Positions 7,641-16,262 of a stretch of DNA of 63,271 bases are shown here, piece after piece. The position numbers were made by a program, and so were the translations under genes. The notes under the pieces are model-generated. The model did no database searches. It had not been told where the DNA came from and saw nothing but the letters and a program-made list of their open reading frames with translations. Origin of the DNA: an uncultured Corynebacterium sp. Its GTDB lineage: Bacteria; Actinomycetota; Actinomycetes; Mycobacteriales; Mycobacteriaceae. The stretch covers positions 1 to 63,271 of the forward strand of contig NZ_CABTZR010000005.1 in NCBI RefSeq assembly GCF_902489365.1. The letters run 5' to 3'. Position 1 is the stretch's first letter; every line of letters begins with the position of its first letter.

Positions 7641-8454
7641 GCTCTGCCCTCCCTGTCTTCTCATCGATACTCAGCACCGGATATGGCCACGGCTGGAGAT
7701 GTCCGTGCGCTTGCCACTCACGCGGATAGCCCAGAGACACCTCAATGTGGTCTACCCCATCAATGTTGGCTCGGTTGGGCATATGGAGGTGACCGTAGAT
7801 GACCGCTTTGGCGTTGTAGCGCCGCGGCCAGGAACGCGTGTGGCGGGTTCCACACCACAACGCCACCTCGGGCCAGCGCAGGTACAAGGTTGGCTCCTGC
7901 ACCAGCGGCCAGTGATTGATCAGGACGGTCTCGCCCTCAACCCGTGATAAGCGCTTGATGGAATACGCCAAGCGGTCCCAGCACCACGCGCGCACATCGA
8001 CGAACGGGGCGATAGCAAATTCATCGGTCATGATGATCTGCTTCTGCTTCGCGCTCGCGAGCGCCTGCTCTACCGTTGTTCCCGGCGGACGAAAACTGTA
8101 GTCATACAGCGTAAAGAGCGGTACGACGGTAACCCCTCCAAAAACCGGGAAAGGGTCTTCTGGGGTAACCACGCCAATCTCCCGACAGCCTTCCACGAGC
8201 CGATCGTATTTTTCGCGTCCCTGGTACGCGTCCTGGCCGCGTGAGAAGAGCTCGTGGTTGCCGGGCACCCAGATCACAGTGGCGTAGCGGTTTTTCAGCC
8301 GCGCCAAGGTGTTGATGACAAGGTCAATGCGCTCGGCCACGTCGCCCGCCACAATCAACCAGTCATTCGGGTTCGGCGGAACGAGTTCGTCGATGCGGTC
8401 CCCGTTGACTCGTACCGCCGCGTGGAGATCGGAGACTGCCCACAAAGTGGTCAT
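7633..8454 (-). CDS. Calcineurin-like metallophosphoesterase
   Basis: The 273-residue protein has the ordered metallophosphoesterase motifs: SDLHAAV (DxH), VAGDVAER (GDxxx), WVPGNHELF (GNHE), an INHWP segment and YGHLHMP (GHxH). It is expected to bind two metal ions in the cytosol, but the substrate is unknown. In mycobacteria the homologous gene next to pptT is reported as a phosphopantetheinyl hydrolase that opposes PptT, so this pair could set carrier-protein activation; that is inference here. The start at 8454 has AAGGAGG 5 nt upstream. The frame extends to 8472 without a better start. Confidence 0.92.
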   Translation of the reverse strand: MTTLWAVSDLHAAVRVNGDRIDELVPPNPNDWLIVAGDVAERIDLVINTLARLKNRYATVIWVPGNHELFSRGQDAYQGREKYDRLVEGCREIGVVTPEDPFPVFGGVTVVPLFTLYDYSFRPPGTTVEQALASAKQKQIIMTDEFAIAPFVDVRAWCWDRLAYSIKRLSRVEGETVLINHWPLVQEPTLYLRWPEVALWCGTRHTRSWPRRYNAKAVIYGHLHMPNRANIDGVDHIEVSLGYPREWQAHGHLQPWPYPVLSIDEKTGRAEHA

Positions 8455-8498
8455 AGCGCCTCCTTCACACAAACATTCTCTCTACTTTTACCACAGGG

Positions 8499-9797
8499 CT
8501 AGACCTGCGCCCACCGCATGGAGTAGAAGCGCCACACCACGCCCACCATGCGGATGAGGATGAACGCGGCGATTCCGCCCCACACCCCGGTCAGGCCGGT
8601 GCCGAAAACCAGGGCCAACCAGACACCAGGGAGGAAGCCTAGAAGCACTGACGCGAGGGTGAGTGTGCGGAGGAAGGCTGCGTCCCCAGCGCCCAGGAGA
8701 ACGCCGTCCAGGGCGAAAACGACGCCGCCAATAATGACGAGGAAAGTCATAACCCACCACGGGCCGGAAATGACCTCGAGGACCTCCGGGCTCGTAGTAA
8801 AAATCTGCGGGATGACACCGGCGCCGAGGCCGAGTACCGCTGCGAGCGCGAGGGAGAAGGACGTCGAGTAGAGCGTCACCTTGGTTCCTACAGTGCGGGC
8901 ATAGCGCGCTGACCCTGCCCCCAACGCTGCGCCGGTCAATGCTTGGGCAGCGATCGCGAGGGAATCCAGAACGAGGGACAGGAAGTTCCACATCTGCATC
9001 ATGATTTGATGCGCAGCCAACTGGGCAGTTCCGATACGCGAGGCCACCGCTGCCGCCGACAAAAATGCCACTTGGAAACTCAACGAACGAACGATGAGGT
9101 CTCGCCCCAACACGAGCTGCCGACGCACAACGCTCCAGCGAACCTCCCACGAGCCGGTATGCTCGCGGCGCAGCTCCCCCACGAAGAACGCCGCGATGAT
9201 CCCCATCCCCAGCACCGTGGCCAGAGCAGAGCCCGGCAGACCCCAGAAGTGCACGAAAATAGGCACCGCGATGGCGCCAGGAACCATACCTGCAAGGGTG
9301 AAATAGAGGGGCTTGCGGGTGTTTTGCACGCCGCGCATCCAGCCGTTGCCAGCCATGTTGATGAGGGTAAAGGGAATCGCGACGGCGGCGATACGCAGCC
9401 ACTGCGCCGTCCCGCGTGCCGTATCTGGATTGCCAGTCAACCACATCGCGAAGACGCCGGCGAAGAGCCACATGGTGATAGCGAGCACCACCCCCACGCC
9501 CACGGCAACCCACGTTGCTTGCACGCCCTCAGCCACGGCCTCTTCCCGCTTACCTGCACCGAATAAGCGAGAGGCTCGCGCGGTCGTGCCATAAGACAAG
9601 AAGGTCAGCTGGGTCGTGACCACGGAATGTAGCGTGGCCGCAGCCCCCAGCGAGGCCAAATCCTCCGCTCCAAGCCGGCCCACCACCGCGGTATCTAGGA
9701 GCAAATAAAGCGGCATCGCCGCGAGAACGCCCAAAGCGGGCACAGCAAGGCGGAAAACCTCCGCGGCAGAAACCTTGACTGGTTGCGCGGAAGCCAT
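8499..9797 (-). CDS. MATE family efflux transporter (DinF-like)
   Basis: The 432-residue protein is almost wholly hydrophobic, with about twelve predicted membrane segments and the MATE pattern. Its N-terminal half has LAVPALGVLAAMPLYLLLDTAVVGRLG, and the pseudo-symmetric second half has SFQVAFLSAAAVASRIG. MATE proteins export cationic drugs or metabolites in exchange for Na+ or H+. The ATG at 9797 directly abuts the nrnA stop codon (TAAATGG), so the gene is in the rbfA-nrnA operon. The substrate is unknown. Confidence 0.92.
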   Translation of the reverse strand: MASAQPVKVSAAEVFRLAVPALGVLAAMPLYLLLDTAVVGRLGAEDLASLGAAATLHSVVTTQLTFLSYGTTARASRLFGAGKREEAVAEGVQATWVAVGVGVVLAITMWLFAGVFAMWLTGNPDTARGTAQWLRIAAVAIPFTLINMAGNGWMRGVQNTRKPLYFTLAGMVPGAIAVPIFVHFWGLPGSALATVLGMGIIAAFFVGELRREHTGSWEVRWSVVRRQLVLGRDLIVRSLSFQVAFLSAAAVASRIGTAQLAAHQIMMQMWNFLSLVLDSLAIAAQALTGAALGAGSARYARTVGTKVTLYSTSFSLALAAVLGLGAGVIPQIFTTSPEVLEVISGPWWVMTFLVIIGGVVFALDGVLLGAGDAAFLRTLTLASVLLGFLPGVWLALVFGTGLTGVWGGIAAFILIRMVGVVWRFYSMRWAQV

Positions 9798-10760
9798 TTA
9801 GGACAACGCACCTACCAGCTGCGCGATAACCTCCTCGGGCGTTCCGTGCGCGGTATACCCAGCGGCCGGAACATGCCCACCGCCGCCGAAGGTGAGAGCC
9901 ACTTCAGCGCAGTTGACCGCGGAGGAACGCAAGGATACAGCCCACACATTGGGGGCTTGTTCCTTGAAGACCACTCCAATGTCAGTGCCCTTCAATGCGC
10001 GGACATAATCGACAAAAGACTCAATCGCGGAATCGGCGTGGGACGCAACTTCCTCATGCGGCACGTAGAGAACAGCCAGTCGGTGCTCCTCTGCTTCCTC
10101 AATCCTGAGGCCTGAGAGCACGCGTCCGATCATCTGCAGGTCATCGGCAGTGCTGGAATCCATGAGTTCCAGCGCAATCTGCTTGGTGTCGAGCCCATAG
10201 AGCATCAGGCGCGCAGCGATATCATGCATGGCTGGGCGGCCCCACCGGAAGTTACCGGTATCGGTGACAAGGCCCGCGTACAAGCAGTGCGCGATGACGC
10301 GATCGATCTGGATGGAAAGCCTATCCAGGATATCGAGCAGAACCACCGTGGTGGACTCACACACTGGATCCACCACGTTGATGGCGCCGAAGCCGTCATT
10401 AGAGGCATGGTGATCGATACATAGGACGCGGCCGACGGCGGCCATTTTCTCGAGCCCCTGCGCTACCGAACCTGTCCGTTCTATCGAGCCACAGTCCACA
10501 GTGACATAAAGGTCATAGCCCTGCGGAAGCTCATCCACCAACTCAATCTCGTCCACGGTGGGAATGGAAAATAGGTTGGCGGAAATATCGCGGCGCTGCC
10601 CGATCACGGTGCGGGTCTGCTTCCCGCGCTGGCGCAGCGCCAAAGTGAGGGCCGCCGCGGAACCGACAGCATCGGCGTCTGGGCGCAAGTGCGTAATAAT
10701 GCAAATACTGCTGGCCTGCACCAGCGCATCAACTGCGGCTTCGTAGTTGGTTCGTGACAC
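9798..10760 (-). CDS. nrnA: DHH-family bifunctional oligoribonuclease/PAP phosphatase
   Basis: The 320-residue protein has the DHH phosphoesterase motifs HLRPDADAVGSAAAL, YVTVDCG and CIDHHASN, plus the C-terminal DHHA1 substrate domain with GGGHVPAAGYT. NrnA-type enzymes degrade nanoRNA and in many actinobacteria also hydrolyse 3'-phosphoadenosine 5'-phosphate or cyclic di-AMP products. The start is a GTG at 10760 immediately behind the rbfA stop (TAAGTG), implying coupling. rbfA-nrnA-MATE order is common in actinobacteria. Confidence 0.94.
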   Translation of the reverse strand: MSRTNYEAAVDALVQASSICIITHLRPDADAVGSAAALTLALRQRGKQTRTVIGQRRDISANLFSIPTVDEIELVDELPQGYDLYVTVDCGSIERTGSVAQGLEKMAAVGRVLCIDHHASNDGFGAINVVDPVCESTTVVLLDILDRLSIQIDRVIAHCLYAGLVTDTGNFRWGRPAMHDIAARLMLYGLDTKQIALELMDSSTADDLQMIGRVLSGLRIEEAEEHRLAVLYVPHEEVASHADSAIESFVDYVRALKGTDIGVVFKEQAPNVWAVSLRSSAVNCAEVALTFGGGGHVPAAGYTAHGTPEEVIAQLVGALS

Positions 10761-11204
10761 TTAGTCCTCTTCCATATCCGAGGTCTTGTACGGATTCGCA
10801 TCACCAGCCGGCTGCGCGCCTTCCTTTAACTTGGCCAACTCCGCATCGCGGGCACGGGCGCGGGCGAGCAAATCCTCCATGTGAGCGGACGCCTCGGGGA
10901 CAGTATCAAGCTCAAAGGACAGCGTCGGTGTAAAGCGGACCGACAGTTCATCGCCCACGATCTTGCGCAACTGCCCCTTAGCTCGAGTGAGAGCCTCGGC
11001 AGCCTGATCGTAATCCGGCTCGGATTCGATATCCGCGCCGCGCACCGTGTAGTACACGGTGGCATCGTGCAGGTCACCCGTAACGCGGGCATCCGTGATA
11101 GTCACAAGCTCAAGGCGACGATCCTTAATCTGGCGTTCAATAGCGCTGGCAACGATTGTCTGAATGCGCTTTGCCATGCGCGCGGCGCGTGCGTGATCAA
11201 CCAT
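10761..11204 (-). CDS. rbfA: Ribosome-binding factor A
   Basis: The 147-residue protein begins VDHARAARMAKRIQTIVASAIE and contains the KH-like fold pattern (LVTITDARVTGDLHDATVYY, RKIVGDELSVRFTPTLSFELD). RbfA helps mature the 5' end of 16S rRNA. An AAAGGAG ribosome binding site precedes the ATG. A TAGACT -10-like box about 35 nt upstream (11239-11244, minus strand) and a terminator after infB suggest that rbfA has its own promoter. Confidence 0.96.
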   Translation of the reverse strand: MVDHARAARMAKRIQTIVASAIERQIKDRRLELVTITDARVTGDLHDATVYYTVRGADIESEPDYDQAAEALTRAKGQLRKIVGDELSVRFTPTLSFELDTVPEASAHMEDLLARARARDAELAKLKEGAQPAGDANPYKTSDMEED

Positions 11205-11238
11205 GGTGAAGCTCCTTTGCGTACGTTTACTGGCAACT

Positions 11239-11244
11239 AGTCTA
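11239..11244 (-). promoter_or_regulatory. -10 box upstream of rbfA
   Basis: TAGACT on the minus strand lies about 35 nt before the rbfA start and directly after the infB terminator, giving a short leader with a normal ribosome binding site. Confidence 0.5.
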
Positions 11245-11281
11245 GGATACCGATTCTGCGCCTTTCGGCCGAAACGATTAA

Positions 11282-11312
11282 AGCCCAGCCAGGAATGTTT
11301 CCTGGCTGGGCT
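11282..11312 (-). terminator. infB terminator
   Basis: AGCCCAGCCAGGAA and TTCCTGGCTGGGCT form a 14-bp perfect stem with a 3-nt loop. On the minus strand it is followed by TTAATC. It separates infB from rbfA. Confidence 0.88.
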
Positions 11313-11355
11313 TTGTTATTCGAGCGCTCTTAGTGAGCGGAGAGCTCGGATGCGA

Positions 11356-14073
11356 TTAGTCGCGCGGAACCTCGACTTGCTCGTAGGCCTGGATGATATC
11401 GCCTACCTGGATGTCCGGGTAGGACAGGACCATACCGCACTCGTAGCCAGCGTTGATCTCGTTAGCGTCATCCTTCTCATGGCGCAGGGACTCAATCTTG
11501 GCATCGGAGACGATGACGTTTCCGTCGCGCACAAGGCGAACCTTGCCGTTGCGCTTGACCTTGCCCTCGGTGACCATACAACCGGCAATGGTGCCGACAG
11601 CGGAGGACTTGAACAGCGCACGAATCTCCGCTGCACCGGTATCCCGCTCCTCGTAGATGGGCTTGAGCATGCCCTTGAGAGCTGCCTCAACCTCTTCGAT
11701 GGCGCGGTAAATCACGGTGTAGTAGCGGATGTCAACGCCCTCAGCATTCGCTTCCTCCGTCGCCTTGCCTTCAGCGCGAACGTTGAAGGCGATGATGACG
11801 GCGTCGGAAGCCGCAGCCAGGCTGACGTTGGTCTGCGTCACAGCACCGACGCCACGGTCGATGATGTTGAGCTGAACCTCGTCGTCGACCTCGATGTCCA
11901 GCAGGGCATCTTCCAGAGCTTCGACGGAACCGGCATTGTCGCCCTTGAGGATGAGGTTGAGCGTCGAAGTTTCCTTGAGCACTGCATCCAGATCCTCGAG
12001 GGAGACGCGCTTGCGGGCCTTGGCCTGCAAAGCAGAACGCTTACGCGCGTCACGCTGCGCGGCAATCTGGCGAGCGACGCGGTCATCTTCGACAACCAAG
12101 AGGTTGTCGCCGGCACCAGGCACGCCGTTGAGGCCCTGCACCTGGACCGGACGGGACGGACCGGCCTCTTCCACGTCGTTGCCGAACTCATCGAGCATAC
12201 GACGCACGCGTCCGTGCGCATCGCCAACCACGATGGAATCACCAATGCGCAGCGTACCGCGCTGAATGATGACGGTAGCCACCGGACCGCGGCCACGGTC
12301 GAGGTGAGCCTCGATGGCAGAACCCTGTGCATCCATATCCGGGTTAGCGGTGAGCTCGAGTGCAGCGTCCGCCGTCAGGATGACAGCCTCCAGCAACTCG
12401 TCGATGCTGATGTTGTTCTTCGCGGAGATGTCCACGAACATCGTGTCGCCGCCGTATTCCTCCGGCACCAGACCGTACTCAGTAAGCTGACCACGGATTT
12501 TATCCGGGGAAGCTTCCGGCTTATCAATCTTGTTGACCGCGACAACGACTGGGATGTCCGCTGCCTTCGCGTGGTTAATAGCCTCAATCGTCTGCGGCAT
12601 CACGCCGTCATCAGCGGCGACCACCAGGATGGCCAAGTCGGTGGACTTAGCACCACGGGCACGCATGGCGGTAAACGCCTCGTGGCCCGGTGTATCCAGG
12701 AAGGTGATGGTGCGAGGGCCATCCTCGAGCTTCACCGTGGTCTGGTAGGCACCGATGCCCTGGGTAATGCCACCGGCCTCACCCGCACCTTCGTTGGTCT
12801 TACGAATGGTGTCCAGAAGGCGGGTCTTACCGTGGTCAACGTGACCCATCACGGTAACGACTGGCGGGCGCTTCTCAAGGGCTTCTTCGCCGCCCTCGTC
12901 CTCACCGAACTGCAGGTCGAAGGACTCGAGCAGCTCGCGGTCCTCGTCCTCCGGCGAGACAACCTGGACCTCGTAGTTAATCTCCGAGCCCAAAAGCTGC
13001 AGGGTGTCCTCGGATACGGAGGCCGTAGCCGTCACCATCTCGCCGAGATTGAACAGTGCCTGAACCAATGCTGCGGGATCCGCACCGATCTTCTCGGCAA
13101 AGTCAGCCAGGGAAGCACCGCGGCGCAGGCGAACTACCTTGCCGCCGCCGTCAGGCAGGCGTACGCCGCCTACCTCATGCTTCTGCTGCTCTTCAAACTC
13201 GTGGCGCTTCTGACGCTTCGACTTCTTGCCACGACGCGGTGCACCACCAGGACGACCAAATGCACCAGCGGTACCACCGCGGCGACCGCCGCGTCCGCCA
13301 CGGAAACCACCGTGGCCAGGACCACCGTGGCCGGGGCCGCCGCCGCGACCACCGCGGCCGCGACCACCACCGCCGCTGCCTGCCGCCTTCGACGGCATGC
13401 TGGCCGGGTTCGGGTGCGAAGGCATCATGGCCGGCGATGGGCGACGGCCACCGCTGCGGTTGCCATCACCCTGCGGGCGTGCTCCGCCCTTGCCACCGCG
13501 GTTATCACCAGGCTTGCCGCCGGAGCGCTGCCCCTTGCTGCCGCCCGGACGCGGTCCGGGGCTGGGGCGATCGCTCGAGCCACCCGTGGAGAACGGGTTG
13601 TTGGCGACGCGACGGGTACCGCCAGGCTTCGGCATGGAGCGCGGCGTAACGGCGCGCTCGCCAGGCTTGTCAGCATTCTTGCGCTGTGCACCCGGCTTCG
13701 GGGCACCGCCTGGCTTTGGTGCAGCTCCCGGCTTCGGGGCACCACCCGGCTTGGGAGCCGCACCCGGCTTAGGTGCTGCCCCCGGCTTTGGTCCAGGCTT
13801 AGTCGCGGTAGCCGGCTGCTTCTCTGCTGGTTTCTTCCCTGCCGCCTTCTTGGCAGCAGAAGCCGGGGAGGCTGCCGGCGCGGATTTCTCCGCCGGCTTG
13901 TCGTTGCCGCCCTTAGCTTCATAGTGTGCGCGCATTTTCTTGACCACCGGCGGTTCGATGGTCGAGGATGCGGTCTTGACGAACTCGCCTTGTTCCTTCA
14001 GCGTGGCGAGCAGTTCCTTGCTGGTTACACCGAGCTGCTTTGCCAACTCGTGTACACGTAGCTTTCCGGGCAC
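11356..14073 (-). CDS. infB: Translation initiation factor IF-2
   Basis: The 905-residue GTPase recruits initiator fMet-tRNA to the 30S subunit. It opens with the IF2_N module (KLRVHELAKQLGVTSKELLATL). A long Gly/Pro/Lys/Arg-rich low-complexity region follows (about residues 55-310, with KPGAAPKPGG-type repeats and an RGGR-type tract). The G domain (VMGHVDHGKTRLLD, LDTPGHEAF, AVNKIDK) and the C-terminal beta-barrels complete it. It is shorter than the roughly 1000 residues I recall for C. glutamicum, with the difference expected in the linker. Translation starts at GTG with GAGGAG upstream. Confidence 0.97.
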   Translation of the reverse strand: MPGKLRVHELAKQLGVTSKELLATLKEQGEFVKTASSTIEPPVVKKMRAHYEAKGGNDKPAEKSAPAASPASAAKKAAGKKPAEKQPATATKPGPKPGAAPKPGAAPKPGGAPKPGAAPKPGGAPKPGAQRKNADKPGERAVTPRSMPKPGGTRRVANNPFSTGGSSDRPSPGPRPGGSKGQRSGGKPGDNRGGKGGARPQGDGNRSGGRRPSPAMMPSHPNPASMPSKAAGSGGGGRGRGGRGGGPGHGGPGHGGFRGGRGGRRGGTAGAFGRPGGAPRRGKKSKRQKRHEFEEQQKHEVGGVRLPDGGGKVVRLRRGASLADFAEKIGADPAALVQALFNLGEMVTATASVSEDTLQLLGSEINYEVQVVSPEDEDRELLESFDLQFGEDEGGEEALEKRPPVVTVMGHVDHGKTRLLDTIRKTNEGAGEAGGITQGIGAYQTTVKLEDGPRTITFLDTPGHEAFTAMRARGAKSTDLAILVVAADDGVMPQTIEAINHAKAADIPVVVAVNKIDKPEASPDKIRGQLTEYGLVPEEYGGDTMFVDISAKNNISIDELLEAVILTADAALELTANPDMDAQGSAIEAHLDRGRGPVATVIIQRGTLRIGDSIVVGDAHGRVRRMLDEFGNDVEEAGPSRPVQVQGLNGVPGAGDNLLVVEDDRVARQIAAQRDARKRSALQAKARKRVSLEDLDAVLKETSTLNLILKGDNAGSVEALEDALLDIEVDDEVQLNIIDRGVGAVTQTNVSLAAASDAVIIAFNVRAEGKATEEANAEGVDIRYYTVIYRAIEEVEAALKGMLKPIYEERDTGAAEIRALFKSSAVGTIAGCMVTEGKVKRNGKVRLVRDGNVIVSDAKIESLRHEKDDANEINAGYECGMVLSYPDIQVGDIIQAYEQVEVPRD

Positions 14074-14182
14074 TTGTCTCCTCTTTAATCTTTCTAGGAG
14101 TCAAGGCCGCGGAATACGGCTTGACCCCTAGTTAATGGCTATGGACTTTCATCGCTGATGCTGCTTCATGGTTGTGCGCTCA

Positions 14183-14518
14183 TCAGTGTTCGGTCTTCCT
14201 TTTTAACTCTGGGTCGAACGGGCTAGTGCCCGCCGACTGCACCTGCTGCCGAGCAGCGAGGTACTCACGTACGTGACCTGTGTCCACGTCTGTGGACAAT
14301 CGGAGCGCGCGCCTGAAGGCACGGGTTCGCTCCGCCAGCTCTACTGCCTCCAGATCTGGCCTAATCCACGCTCCCCTACCGGGGAGGCGGCGGCGCGGAT
14401 CCGGAACAACACGGCTTCCTGTGGGATCGTCCCTATCGGCGACAACCCTGAGCAATTCCGTGTCGGGATGCTTTTGACGCGTGGCAATACAGGTGCGGAG
14501 TCGCTGTCCCTGAGACAT
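14183..14518 (-). CDS. ylxR: YlxR family nucleic-acid-binding protein
   Basis: The 111-residue basic protein begins with RTCIATRQKHPDTELLRVV and contains the family hallmark PGRGAWIRPD. YlxR-type proteins sit between nusA and infB in many bacteria and are thought to bind RNA or DNA. In Bacillus and Clostridium homologues influence RNase P or transcription. AAGGAG precedes the ATG. The position between nusA and infB supports the call. Confidence 0.93.
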   Translation of the reverse strand: MSQGQRLRTCIATRQKHPDTELLRVVADRDDPTGSRVVPDPRRRLPGRGAWIRPDLEAVELAERTRAFRRALRLSTDVDTGHVREYLAARQQVQSAGTSPFDPELKRKTEH

Positions 14519-14638
14519 CCCACTCCTTACGCCAAATCACCACTGCTACTACGCCACAGCATTCCTGCATGTGGGCCGTTGTCTAGTCTACGCGAAAATA
14601 GGCCAAACCTTTAATCCCACCGCACGTTAGTGGGAAAG

Positions 14639-15655
14639 CTAGTCGCGAGCGGCGTCGGAGTGGATATCAATCTTCCATCCGGTCAAACGTGCGGCAAGGC
14701 GTGCGTTCTGCCCCTCCTTGCCGATGGCCAGCGACAGCTGGTAATCAGGCACGGTCACCTTGGCTACCTGTGCTTCTTCATCGAGGATTTCTACGCGCAC
14801 GACCTTCGACGGGGCGAGAGCATTACCCACGTAGACGGCTGGGTCTTCGTTGTAATCGATGATGTCAATCTTCTCACCGCCGAGCTCACGCATCACGTTG
14901 CTGACGCGGGAACCCTTCGGGCCAATGCAGGCACCCTTAGCGTTGAGGCCCTTAGCGTGGCCGCGCACGGACACCTTCGAGCGGTGCCCTGCCTCGCGGG
15001 CGATGGCGATGATCTCTACTGCACCGTCGGCCACCTCTGGGACCTCCAGCTCGAACAGGCCGCGAACCAGCTCTGGGTGGGTACGCGACAGCGTGATCTG
15101 CACCTTGGCCCCGTTCCGGCTTACACCCACGACATAAGCCTTAACGCGGTCGCCGTGCTCAAGCTTCTCCCCCGGCAGCTGCTCGGCCGGCAACAGGAAA
15201 GCATCCTGCGAATCGTGCTCGGTACCCAGCTGCACCACGACGACGCCGCGCTTGTTCGCGTGGATATCGCGCTGGACGACGCCCGACACAACCGTTCCGG
15301 TCAGTTCAGAATAGGAATCATAGGTCCGCTCCGCTTCGTTCTCGCGCAGCTTGCGCAGGATGGCATCACGGACAGCCTGGGCGCCGACGCGCCCAAAGTT
15401 ATCCGGGGTGTCGTCGTATTCGCTGACGATCTCTCCGGTCTCCGGATCGCTTTCCGTCACGATGACGGCAACGGCGCCGGTATCGGCGTCGATATCCACG
15501 CGGGACTTTGTCCCCTCTGCCTTCGTCTCAGCGGACTCGGCACGGTGATCCAGATAGGAATACAAAAGGGCACCCGCGATTGCCTCGAGCAGGTCCTTCA
15601 CCGGGACGCCTCGCTCGCGCTGAATCGTGCGGAGTGCCTCTAGATCAATATTCAC
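14639..15655 (-). CDS. nusA: Transcription termination/antitermination factor NusA
   Basis: The 338-residue protein has the NusA N-terminal RNA polymerase-binding domain (NIDLEALRTIQRERGVPVKDLLEAIAG). It is followed by an S1 domain (GTVVSGVVQRD through VVQLG) and two KH domains (GACIGPKGSRVSNVM and LAIGKEGQNARLAARL). It lacks the C-terminal acidic repeats of the E. coli protein, as is normal in actinobacteria. The start is a GTG at 15655, three bases after the rimP stop, so translation is coupled. Confidence 0.96.
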   Translation of the reverse strand: MNIDLEALRTIQRERGVPVKDLLEAIAGALLYSYLDHRAESAETKAEGTKSRVDIDADTGAVAVIVTESDPETGEIVSEYDDTPDNFGRVGAQAVRDAILRKLRENEAERTYDSYSELTGTVVSGVVQRDIHANKRGVVVVQLGTEHDSQDAFLLPAEQLPGEKLEHGDRVKAYVVGVSRNGAKVQITLSRTHPELVRGLFELEVPEVADGAVEIIAIAREAGHRSKVSVRGHAKGLNAKGACIGPKGSRVSNVMRELGGEKIDIIDYNEDPAVYVGNALAPSKVVRVEILDEEAQVAKVTVPDYQLSLAIGKEGQNARLAARLTGWKIDIHSDAARD

Positions 15656-15658
15656 TTG

Positions 15659-16225
15659 TTAGTCCTCTCGGGTTGCCGAGTTCTGCTCGGCGAAGTCGAA
15701 CGTCTGCATTGCCGCCTCCAGCTCCTGTGCTGAAGGTTGAGCAAACTCAATTTCTACCACTGCACGGCTCACATTTTCCAATCGCTCGACCTGATAGCGC
15801 ACCTCCTTCCTCACGGTCGTGATGAGCGCCACGGATTCTTCGTCCTCAGACAGGGCGCCGATGCGCGCGACGCGAGTGGTTCCAGGTTCCTCGGCAAGCG
15901 CATATCCGACAAGCCTTCCTTGGTTGCGGCGCCAATGGCGTGGGGCGCTGAGCGGAAAATCCACGCCGGGGGTCGACACCTCCAGGGTGTAGCCCGCGCC
16001 GAAGTTGAGCGCGCCCGCTTCTTCCTGCGCATCAAAAAGCGCGGAAATCTCCTGTGACAGCTCCTCGATGAGATCGGAGCTCGGACGCTCATCGCCATCA
16101 ACGCGGATAATAACCTGCGACTTTTTACCGGCTCGTGTGGTCTTGACGTCTTCGATGTCGAGATCGCGTGCAGCGGCAATAGGCTGCAGGATTTCGGTCA
16201 GTTGCGCGGGTGTTGGGAATGCCAT
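15659..16225 (-). CDS. rimP: Ribosome maturation factor RimP
   Basis: The 188-residue protein matches RimP: the N-terminal alpha/beta domain (LDIEDVKTTRAGKKSQVIIRVDGD, LIEELSQEISALFDAQEE), the signature YTLEVSTPGVDFPL, then an SH3-like C-terminal domain. It assists 30S assembly. It is the first gene of the rimP-nusA-ylxR-infB operon. A TAGTCT -10 box 7 nt before the ATG suggests a leaderless operon mRNA, back to back with the DUF4439 promoter. Confidence 0.95.
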   Translation of the reverse strand: MAFPTPAQLTEILQPIAAARDLDIEDVKTTRAGKKSQVIIRVDGDERPSSDLIEELSQEISALFDAQEEAGALNFGAGYTLEVSTPGVDFPLSAPRHWRRNQGRLVGYALAEEPGTTRVARIGALSEDEESVALITTVRKEVRYQVERLENVSRAVVEIEFAQPSAQELEAAMQTFDFAEQNSATRED

Positions 16226-16232
16226 GCGCTCT

Positions 16233-16255
16233 AGACTAGGTCACACGGGTAGGGT
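16233..16255. promoter_or_regulatory. Back-to-back leaderless -10 boxes of rimP and the DUF4439 gene
   Basis: On the minus strand TAGTCT (16233-16238) is 7 nt from the rimP ATG. On the plus strand TAGGGT (16250-16255) is 7 nt from the GTG at 16263. Only 37 bp separate the two start codons. Confidence 0.6.
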
Positions 16256-16262
16256 CTATCGC

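Noticed and set aside
8488..9513. A 341-codon frame overlapping the MATE gene on the same strand
   Set aside because: The translation is Arg/Gly/His-rich with no membrane segments or motifs; the overlapping frame is a clean MATE transporter.
13180..13830. Possible minisatellite in the Gly/Pro/Arg-coding part of infB
   Set aside because: The repetition follows the known low-complexity linker of actinobacterial IF-2 and stays in frame; it is not an independent repeat element.
11203..14061. A 952-codon open frame on the plus strand opposite infB
   Set aside because: It is an antisense shadow with low-complexity Ala/Thr/Arg content; the minus strand gives a complete IF-2.
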